From the NCBI GenBank assembly GCA_031290695.1, contig JAITNB010000134.1, positions 1 through 7,683 of the forward strand: a stretch of 7,683 bases of DNA, written 5' to 3'. A program made the position numbers and the translations under genes. Of this stretch, positions 1 to 4,971 are shown piece by piece. The notes under the pieces were generated by a model. It was not told the DNA's origin, made no database searches, and saw only the letters and a list, made by a program, of their open reading frames with translations. The stretch's first letter is position 1; every line of letters starts with the position of its first letter. This stretch comes from Coriobacteriales bacterium. GTDB taxonomy: Bacteria > Actinomycetota > Coriobacteriia > Coriobacteriales > UBA8131.

Positions 1-3
1 TAT

Positions 4-79
4 GCCCCCGTAGCTCAGGGGATAGAGCACAGGTTTCCTAAACCTGGTGTCGGCCGTTCGAATCGGCCCGGGGGCACCA
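4..79 (+). tRNA. tRNA-Arg (anticodon CCU, CCA end encoded)
   Basis: The full cloverleaf can be folded by eye. The acceptor stem pairs 4-10 with 69-75 in seven Watson-Crick pairs. The D stem is 13-16 with 25-28, the anticodon stem 30-34 with 42-46, and the T stem 52-56 with 64-68 around the usual TTCGAAT loop at 57-63. The anticodon loop 35-41 reads TTCCTAA, giving anticodon CCU at 37-39, which reads the arginine codon AGG. The discriminator base is A76 and CCA at 77-79 is encoded in the DNA. The gene is complete, but any promoter lies outside the window. It faces the - strand operon that ends at 163. Confidence 0.97.
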
Positions 80-89
80 CAACACAAAC

Positions 90-131
90 AGACCATCTGT
101 CGACAGGCTTCTGCGTAGCGGCAGGTGGTCT
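90..131. terminator. Candidate bidirectional terminator hairpin between convergent tRNA and rrf2-type gene
   Basis: AGACCATCTG at 90-99 pairs with CAGGTGGTCT at 122-131. As + strand RNA this gives ten pairs including one U.G wobble; as - strand RNA one position becomes an A.C mismatch. The loop is 22 nt and its start contains the perfect palindrome CTGTCGACAG (97-106). The stem lies between a tRNA ending at 79 and an oppositely directed gene ending at 163, which is where a shared terminator would be expected. Neither flank has a true U-run: the + side continues TTGTCTCG and the - side GTTTGTGTTG. The terminator role is therefore tentative. Confidence 0.4.
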
Positions 132-162
132 TGTCTCGCCTGGCGGTCCGACCCCAAAAGCC

Positions 163-570
163 CTATTTTGCCAACTGTGCAATAGTCACGTTGTCTACGT
201 ATTCGTCGATCACGGTGCGCAGCCCACTCCAGAAGTTGGAGGTGCCGCAGAGTGATTGGCGGGGGCAGACCTCGCCTTCGGCCTCGGTGTCGAGGCAGGT
301 AAGGGGGAGGAAGCCACCCTCGGCGGCGCGCATGATGTCGCCGGCAGTTATATCGCTTGCTGCATGCGCCAGCAGGTAGCCACCCTGATGGCCGCGCACA
401 CTCTTGAGGAAGCCGCCCCTTGTGAGCGCCGTGGCAAGCTGCTCCAGATACTTCGCAGAGATACCCTGCCGCACCGACACCTCGCGCAGCGACACCGGGC
501 CACTGCCCTGGTGTTGCGCGATGTCGGTGACAAGGTGCAGGGAGTAACGGGCCCGCGAAGAAGTCTTCAT
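163..570 (-). CDS. Rrf2-family transcriptional regulator, IscR-like Fe-S sensor
   Basis: This 135-residue protein is a cytoplasmic Rrf2-family winged-helix regulator, the family of IscR, NsrR and CymR. It lines up with E. coli IscR (from memory) without gaps up to residue 92: RARYS near the N-terminus, QGIS-KYLEQ at about 35-44 including Glu43 of the recognition helix, VRG-QGGYLLA at 58-68, and the first cluster-ligand cysteine, Cys92. Two more cysteines, Cys102 and Cys108, suggest an Fe-S cluster. The spacing is Cys-x9-Cys-x5-Cys, against x5-x5 in IscR, and the position matching IscR His107 is Ser111. The gene is last in the MOSC-iscS-iscU operon. Its ATG shares one base with the iscU stop (TGATG), and no strong ribosome binding site precedes it, so translation is probably coupled to iscU. 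The likely role, by family and context, is control of this same operon. A nitric oxide or redox sensor is an alternative. The family call is firm; the signal sensed is inferred. Confidence 0.93.
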   Translation of the reverse strand: MKTSSRARYSLHLVTDIAQHQGSGPVSLREVSVRQGISAKYLEQLATALTRGGFLKSVRGHQGGYLLAHAASDITAGDIMRAAEGGFLPLTCLDTEAEGEVCPRQSLCGTSNFWSGLRTVIDEYVDNVTIAQLAK

Positions 571-1013
571 CAGTATTCTTCTTCGCCCTCATCGTCCTCG
601 TGGATGTCGCTCTTGGGCTTCTTAAGTCCTTCGATGGCGATGCCGTTCTTCTCCGCATAGTCCCAAAGGGCGGCGTGAATTGCCTCCTCGGCCAGCAGCG
701 AGCAATGCACCTTGATGGGGGGCAGGCCGTCGAGGGCCTCGCACACTGCCTGGTTGGTGACCTTAAGGGCCTCCGGTATGGTCTTGCCCTTGACAAGCTC
801 GGTAGCCATACTGCTGGTGGCCACCGCTGCCGCACATCCAAAGGTCTTGAACTTCACATCGCGGATAATACCGGTGTCGTCGATGTCAAAATACACCCGC
901 ATGATGTCGCCGCACTGGGCATTGCCCACCGTGCCCACGCCACTGGGGTTCTCGATCTCACCCATGTTACGCGGGTGTGTGAAGTGCTCCATTACTTTCT
1001 CACTGTATGCCAT
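570..1013 (-). CDS. iscU: Fe-S cluster assembly scaffold protein, IscU/NifU N-terminal type
   Basis: This 147-residue cytoplasmic scaffold receives sulfur from IscS and iron, and builds [2Fe-2S] or [4Fe-4S] clusters for transfer to apoproteins. The three scaffold cysteines are visible: Cys34 in QCGD (with Asp36), Cys60 in FGCAAAVATSS, and Cys104 in VHCSLLAEEAI, preceded by His103. The N-terminal YSEKVMEHFTHPRNMG block is typical of the family. There is no SufU-type insertion between the second and third cysteines, so it is of IscU/NifU type. LPPIK at 97-101 matches the LPPVK loop by which proteobacterial IscU binds chaperone HscA. The C-terminus beyond about residue 135 is an acidic tail (DIHEDDEGEEEY), which is unusual. 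The ATG is preceded by AGGAG six bases upstream. It sits 26 nt after iscS and overlaps the regulator by one base. Length and motifs agree with a complete, functional protein. Confidence 0.96.
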   Translation of the reverse strand: MAYSEKVMEHFTHPRNMGEIENPSGVGTVGNAQCGDIMRVYFDIDDTGIIRDVKFKTFGCAAAVATSSMATELVKGKTIPEALKVTNQAVCEALDGLPPIKVHCSLLAEEAIHAALWDYAEKNGIAIEGLKKPKSDIHEDDEGEEEY

Positions 1014-1039
1014 GGTAGTCTCCTGTAGGTACGATGTTG

Positions 1040-2239
1040 TTATTTGGTGGCCTTTATCGCTTTCTTTCCGTGCACGAAGTCCTCAAAGAGAGGGCTCATG
1101 GCGCGCAGGTTCTCAACAACTTCCTTGATGTTGTCAACCGTGTAGTCTATGTCCTCAAGCGTTGTCTCGTCGCCGAGGGTGAGCCGCAGTGAGCCGTGGG
1201 CTATCTCGTGTGGCAGGCCAATCGCCAAAAGCACATGGCTGGGGTCAAGCGACCCCGAGGCGCACGCCGAGCCGCTTGAGCCCAATATGCCGCGTTGTTC
1301 GAGCGAGAGCAGCAGCGACTCGCCCTCGACAAACTCAAAGCTAAAGTTCGCGTTGCCCGGCAGCCGCTTTATGCGGTCGCCGTTGAGGCGTACGTGGGCT
1401 ACCTCGGCAAGTACGCGCTCGATGAGGTGGTCGCGCAGCGTCTGCTCGTGCCCGTTGCGCTCGTCAAAGCGCGCCATGCACAGCTCAAGCGCCTTCGCCA
1501 TGCCTATGATCCCCGGCACGTTCTCGGTTCCCGCCCGGCGCTTGCGCTCCTGCGCGCCGCCGTCGGCCCACGACTTTGTCTTGATGCCCTTGCGGATGTA
1601 CAAAAAGCCCACGCCTTTGGGCCCGTGGAACTTATGCGCGCTTGCACTGAGCAGGTCGACGCCCAGGTCCTCGACGTCGATTGGCACATGCGTGAGCGCC
1701 TGCACCGCGTCGGTATGAAACACCACGCCGTGTTGGTGTGCCACAGCCGCGAGCTCCTTGATGGGCTCGATGGTGCCTATCTCGTTGTTAGCAAAGATGA
1801 TGCTCACCAGCGTCGTGTTATCGCGTATCGCCGCGTCAAGGTCCTCCGGGCGGATAAGCCCGTTGGTATCCACGGGCAAATACGTCACGTCATAGCCGTG
1901 GCGTTCGAGCCAGGCGGCCGAATGTGAGATGGCGTGGTGCTCGATGGCCGAGGTGATGATGTGTGTGCCTTTGGCGGCATAGGCGTCGGCGGTCTCCTTA
2001 AGCGCCCAGTTGTCGCTCTCGGTCCCGCCTGAGGTGAAGTAGATGTCTTGCCCGCGCGCGTTGATGGTCGCGGCGATGCGTTCACGGGCCTGTGTGACGG
2101 CAGCCTTGGCCACCTGCCCCAGCTCATAGAGCGACGACGGGTTGCCATACTGTTGCGTAAAGTAGGGGAGCATCGCCTCGACCACCTCGGGGTAGGTACG
2201 TGTGGTCCCTGCGTTGTCCAGATAAATCAATCTTGCCAT
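1040..2239 (-). CDS. iscS: Cysteine desulfurase, IscS/NifS class I, PLP-dependent
   Basis: This 399-residue cytoplasmic enzyme converts L-cysteine to L-alanine and leaves a persulfide on its catalytic cysteine for delivery to IscU and other acceptors. The fold-type I PLP landmarks are present in order: YLDNAGTT at 6-13 (usually DNAATT), TSGGTESDN at 69-77, the cofactor-stacking His101 in IEHHA, the Asp of HTDAVQ at 175-180, the PLP-binding Lys203 in SAHKFHGPKG, the RAGTEN motif at 235-240, and catalytic Cys326 in the SSGSACASGSLDPSHVL loop. That loop length is of the class I (IscS/NifS) type rather than SufS. The ATG has AAAGGA six bases upstream, placed in the 14-nt gap after the MOSC gene, so the two are surely cotranscribed. 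The next gene, iscU, is its expected partner. The name nifS would be equally defensible, but nothing here points to nitrogen fixation, so a housekeeping ISC role is favoured. Confidence 0.97.
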   Translation of the reverse strand: MARLIYLDNAGTTRTYPEVVEAMLPYFTQQYGNPSSLYELGQVAKAAVTQARERIAATINARGQDIYFTSGGTESDNWALKETADAYAAKGTHIITSAIEHHAISHSAAWLERHGYDVTYLPVDTNGLIRPEDLDAAIRDNTTLVSIIFANNEIGTIEPIKELAAVAHQHGVVFHTDAVQALTHVPIDVEDLGVDLLSASAHKFHGPKGVGFLYIRKGIKTKSWADGGAQERKRRAGTENVPGIIGMAKALELCMARFDERNGHEQTLRDHLIERVLAEVAHVRLNGDRIKRLPGNANFSFEFVEGESLLLSLEQRGILGSSGSACASGSLDPSHVLLAIGLPHEIAHGSLRLTLGDETTLEDIDYTVDNIKEVVENLRAMSPLFEDFVHGKKAIKATK

Positions 2240-2253
2240 AGCAAATCCTTTCG

Positions 2254-2823
2254 TTACAGTGTTCCTGCGGTGCGGGCGGCCTCAACCTCGTCCAAGGCTT
2301 CCTGGGGGGTCGCAGCGCAAGTGCCGTCGCCCCAGTGGATGACCTCGACAGGGTCGCCTACATGCACCTCGCCTTCCTTGCGCACCACGCCAAAGATGCC
2401 CTCGCGGGGGAAGATGCAGTCGCCGGCCAGGTGGTAGATAGCGCATCGGGTATGGCAGACCTTGCCAATCTGGCTTATCTCGACCTCAGTGCCGCCAACG
2501 CCCAGCACGGTTCCTATGGGGATAACGTGCAGGTTGATACCCTCGGTGGTGAAGTTCTCGGCGAAGTCGCCCTCCTTCACGTCGAGGCCCATCTCCCGGG
2601 CCTTGGCAATGGACTCCTCTGCCAGGAAGGACACCTGACGGTGCCAGTCACCGGCATGGGCGTCTCCTACAACGCCGTTGTTAATGGTGATAGACGCGCG
2701 CTTCTCTGGCAGGGGGGTCTTACGGGTCCCTTTGCGCGCCGAGATGTTGATGGAGGTGACCACGCCTTGGGGCTTTGCACCCTCGTCAACGGCACCGCCA
2801 CATGAACAGCCGCTTGAAGTCAT
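2254..2823 (-). CDS. MOSC-domain protein (MoCo sulfurase C-terminal domain family)
   Basis: This 189-residue, probably cytoplasmic, stand-alone MOSC protein belongs to the small group linked to molybdenum cofactor genes in anaerobes. Visible landmarks are SINISARKGTRK at 24-35, GVVGDAHAGDWHRQVSFL at 50-67, GDFAENFTTEGINL at 85-98, QIGKVCHTRCAIYHLAGDC at 118-136, and PREGIFGVV at 139-147. Cys123, Cys127 and Cys136 lie in the conserved core. An N-terminal SGCSCGG stretch adds Cys6 and Cys8 outside the domain. MOSC domains form a beta-barrel associated with molybdopterin binding or sulfur-carrier use; the exact reaction here is unknown. It is the first gene of the operon and lies only 14 nt before iscS, so a direct functional link to cysteine desulfurase is plausible. 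Its start is ATG, with AAAGG about ten bases upstream and no other nearby in-frame methionine. The domain call is secure; the function is inferred from context. Confidence 0.9.
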   Translation of the reverse strand: MTSSGCSCGGAVDEGAKPQGVVTSINISARKGTRKTPLPEKRASITINNGVVGDAHAGDWHRQVSFLAEESIAKAREMGLDVKEGDFAENFTTEGINLHVIPIGTVLGVGGTEVEISQIGKVCHTRCAIYHLAGDCIFPREGIFGVVRKEGEVHVGDPVEVIHWGDGTCAATPQEALDEVEAARTAGTL

Positions 2824-2833
2824 CCTATATCAC

Positions 2834-2861
2834 ACCTTTCCAGTAGGGATTACAGAAAGGT
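2834..2861. repeat. Inverted repeat ACCTTTC/GAAAGGT in the leader of the MOSC-isc operon
   Basis: ACCTTTC (2834-2840) and GAAAGGT (2855-2861) form a perfect 7-bp inverted repeat with a 14-nt spacer. The half nearer the MOSC start contains the gene's likely ribosome binding site (GGAAAGG on the - strand). The other half overlaps the predicted transcription start, roughly 2856. It could be a second operator at the start site. If transcripts enter from upstream, it could instead be a hairpin that hides the ribosome binding site. The repeat itself is directly visible; its role is open. Confidence 0.35.
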
Positions 2862-2862
2862 C

Positions 2863-2868
2863 AGTATA
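2863..2868 (-). promoter_or_regulatory. -10 box of the MOSC-iscS-iscU-rrf2 operon promoter
   Basis: On the - strand this reads TATACT, matching five of six bases of the sigma-70/SigA -10 consensus, about 40 nt before the MOSC start codon in a locally AT-rich gap. No recognisable -35 hexamer lies 16-19 nt upstream; the palindrome at 2885-2898 occupies that position instead. This suggests a promoter whose activity depends on a bound regulator. The call rests on position and one hexamer only. Confidence 0.45.
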
Positions 2869-2884
2869 GAACATCCAAACAGCA

Positions 2885-2898
2885 ATTCCTAGAGGAAT
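2885..2898. promoter_or_regulatory. Candidate operator palindrome ATTCCT-N2-AGGAAT
   Basis: A perfect 6-2-6 inverted repeat (ATTCCT, AG, AGGAAT) begins 17 bases upstream of the -10 box, thus covering the expected -35 region of the isc operon. Rrf2-family dimers bind AT-rich palindromes over such promoters, and the operon's last gene encodes such a regulator. Autoregulation at this site is therefore a reasonable inference. Binding cannot be shown from one copy of the site. Confidence 0.4.
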
Positions 2899-2946
2899 AC
2901 TATGAATTATTGGTAACAGAACGGCAGCAAGGGGAAGTGCGCGTTC

Positions 2947-4917
2947 TTACGGTGCGGGGGGCGGGCCAAAGGTGACGGTTATGATCGAGCCTTTCTCGAT
3001 CCAGGTAGCTTCGGCAGGGGTCTGGGTCACAACGACGTCGGTGGCGGGTGGCGTTGTGAGGTAGTCGATGGTGACGCCTGCCCGTGCGGCCGCGCTCTGC
3101 GCTTGGGCGAGGGTGAGGCCGGTGAGGGTGGGCGCCTGTGTCATATCGGGGTCTACGCCCTGGGAGAGGGTAAGGGTCACCGTTGTGCCTTTGGGCTGTG
3201 AGCCGCCGGTGCGGTCCTGGCTTACAACACTGCCTGCGGGAATCGTGTAATCGTATACCTTGGTGGGGTCGATGGCGACATTGAACCCTGCCGCCTCAAG
3301 CTCGTTGCGTGCGTCGTTTTCTGTCTTTCCCGTCACGTCGGGTATCGACTTGCCTTCGGCACCTTTGGATATGTTGACGACGACGGTGGTGCCCTCATCG
3401 ACCATCGAGCTGGCCTCGACACTCTGGCCGCAGACCATATCCTTGGGAATATTGTCATCGTACAGATACTCGCCTAAGCGGTATTCCAGCTTGAGGTCGT
3501 GAAGCCTCTGCTCGGCGTCCTGGGGCGAGAGGTTGCGCAGGTCAGGCACTTTCACCTGTCCTGGTGCCGCCTTGCCCGACGAGATCACGAGGGTCACCTT
3601 CGTGTCGGGGGGTACCTTCTTGTCGGGCAGGGGGTCCTGGCTTATCACGCGGCCTGCCTCGACGGTGTCGCTTGCCTCGGTGCGCACGGAGGCAACCTGG
3701 AGGTTGGCATCGGCGATGGCCTGGCGTGCGTCCTGCTCGGTGTAGCCAATCACACGGGGCACGGTCACATCGGTGGCCGCGGGGCTGTCGCTGCTGCCCA
3801 AGACGTTCCAAAGCACCAGCACGAGGATGGCGAGGACAATGGCACCGGCCACAATGCCGATGACAATAGGGGCCTTGCTGCGCTCGTCCTCGGCACGCTT
3901 GTTGCGGTTGATGGAGGTCACCCCCACCGGCGCGCGGCCGCTGTCGAGCGAGGGCATCACGGCGGTGCCGGCGGGCGCACGGTGTGCCCCTGCTGCGACT
4001 GCACCGCCCGCCAAGGCAGCTCCCGCTGCACCGGCGGCGCGGCCGTTTATCACGCGGGTCTGGGCGGCGGGTGCGGCAACACCCTGGTCAACCGGGTGCC
4101 CTTGAAGGTAGTTGTTAAGGGCGGTACGCATCTGGTCGGCCGTCCCGTACCTCTCCGCAGGGTTCTTTTGCAGGGCGCGTAGGATGACGGCCTCGAAGGC
4201 GGGGTCGATGGAGGGGTTTATCTGGCGGGGCGGCACCGGCTGTTCGTTGACCTGCTTGAGTGCGACCGAGACGGGGTCGGGGGCCTCGAAGGGTACCTTG
4301 CCAGTGGCGGCCTCGTATAGCACGACGCCCAGCGAGTAGATGTCGGTGGCGGGCGTGAGGGGGCGGCCCTGCGCCTGCTCGGGCGAGACGTAGTAGGCGG
4401 TGCCTAGCACGCTGCCGGTCTGCGTCATATTGCTGTTGCCGGCGCGTGCGATGCCAAAGTCCATGACCTTGGCGTTGCCGTCGGGCTGCACCATGATGTT
4501 GTGGGGCTTGATGTCGCGGTGGATGATGTCGTAGCCGTGCGCGACGCTCAGGGCGGCGCAGACCTGCGAGCCTATCTCGGCGACCTTGCGCTGGCTGATG
4601 GCGCCGCGCTGTTCGATGGCCGTCTTGAGGTCGGTGCCGCGCACGTGCTCCATGACAATGAAGTAGGTGTTGTCCTCGCTGTTGTGGCCCCAGTCGTAGA
4701 TGTTGACGATATAGGGGCTCTGCAGGTTGGCGGCAGCCTGTGCCTCCTGCTTGAAGCGTGCTGCGAAGTTGGGGTCTGCGGCGTACTGAGGCAGCATCAC
4801 CTTGACGGCAACGGTGCGCCCCAAGACCTCGTCCTGCGCCTTGAACACCTCGGCCATGCCGCCGATGCCTATCTTCTCGACCAGTCGATACCTGTTACCA
4901 AATACTCTGTTAAGCAC
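2947..4917 (-). CDS. pknB: Serine/threonine protein kinase with four PASTA repeats (PknB/PrkC/StkP type)
   Basis: This 656-residue membrane kinase couples external cell-wall signals to intracellular Ser/Thr phosphorylation. The Hanks-type kinase domain spans about 10-272: glycine loop GIGGMAEVF at 17-25, ATP-binding Lys39 in AVKV, catalytic HRDIKPHN at 133-140 (Asp135, Asn140), DFG at 153-155, and an activation loop with Thr165 and Thr167 in MTQTG, matching the autophosphorylated pair of PknB, then GTAYYVSPEQ. A flexible Ala/Gly-rich juxtamembrane segment at about 280-345 leads to one membrane helix at 350-371. Four PASTA repeats follow outside the cell at about 384-448, 454-519, 523-587 and 593-652; PASTA units bind muropeptides or lipid II. 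The start is GTG at 4917, supported by GGAG six bases upstream and by alignment of the N-terminus. It lies 54 nt after the rodA-pbpA fusion, as expected for the actinobacterial wall-growth cluster, in which that pair is the kinase's likely partner or target. Confidence 0.97.
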   Translation of the reverse strand: MLNRVFGNRYRLVEKIGIGGMAEVFKAQDEVLGRTVAVKVMLPQYAADPNFAARFKQEAQAAANLQSPYIVNIYDWGHNSEDNTYFIVMEHVRGTDLKTAIEQRGAISQRKVAEIGSQVCAALSVAHGYDIIHRDIKPHNIMVQPDGNAKVMDFGIARAGNSNMTQTGSVLGTAYYVSPEQAQGRPLTPATDIYSLGVVLYEAATGKVPFEAPDPVSVALKQVNEQPVPPRQINPSIDPAFEAVILRALQKNPAERYGTADQMRTALNNYLQGHPVDQGVAAPAAQTRVINGRAAGAAGAALAGGAVAAGAHRAPAGTAVMPSLDSGRAPVGVTSINRNKRAEDERSKAPIVIGIVAGAIVLAILVLVLWNVLGSSDSPAATDVTVPRVIGYTEQDARQAIADANLQVASVRTEASDTVEAGRVISQDPLPDKKVPPDTKVTLVISSGKAAPGQVKVPDLRNLSPQDAEQRLHDLKLEYRLGEYLYDDNIPKDMVCGQSVEASSMVDEGTTVVVNISKGAEGKSIPDVTGKTENDARNELEAAGFNVAIDPTKVYDYTIPAGSVVSQDRTGGSQPKGTTVTLTLSQGVDPDMTQAPTLTGLTLAQAQSAAARAGVTIDYLTTPPATDVVVTQTPAEATWIEKGSIITVTFGPPPAP

Positions 4918-4921
4918 GTTG

Positions 4922-4930
4922 CTCTCCTCA
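4922..4930 (-). promoter_or_regulatory. Ribosome binding site deciding the GTG start of pknB
   Basis: The - strand reads TGAGGAGAG here, with GGAG at 4927-4924 six bases before the GTG at 4917-4915. This strong Shine-Dalgarno sequence supports the GTG as the start and gives an N-terminus (MLNRVFGNRYRL) typical of PknB-type kinases. Confidence 0.75.
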
Positions 4931-4940
4931 GTCTCGCCAA

Positions 4941-4949
4941 ACTATACCA
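4941..4949 (-). promoter_or_regulatory. Possible extended -10 promoter for pknB
   Basis: On the - strand this reads TGGTATAGT, an extended -10 form (TGnTATAGT), inside the 54-bp gap between the fusion gene and pknB. Transcription would start near 4934, just before the ribosome binding site. No -35 hexamer at good spacing is seen (TTTACG lies too close, 14 nt). It would allow pknB expression separate from readthrough of the upstream gene. Support is weak. Confidence 0.28.
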
Positions 4950-4971
4950 CAAGTACCTGCCGTAAACACCC

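Noticed and set aside
4..79. tRNA-Arg as an attachment site for an integrated element
   Set aside because: No integrase gene, no second copy of the tRNA 3' end, and no composition change are visible; the neighbouring genes are housekeeping.
38..841. Long - strand reading frame of 267 codons overlapping the Rrf2 and iscU genes and the tRNA
   Set aside because: It lies in another frame of two well-identified genes, reads antisense through the tRNA, and shows a low-complexity Arg/Pro/Ser-rich composition typical of GC-rich shadow frames.
3499..4182. Long + strand reading frame of 227 codons opposite the PASTA kinase
   Set aside because: It is fully antisense to a clear kinase gene, shows no recognisable domain or ribosome binding site, and is rich in Gly, Ala and His as expected from the complement of GC-rich coding DNA.
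2947..4917. The four PASTA repeats as a DNA tandem repeat or recent duplication
   Set aside because: The units resemble each other only at protein level and are divergent in DNA, the normal state for an old PASTA array.
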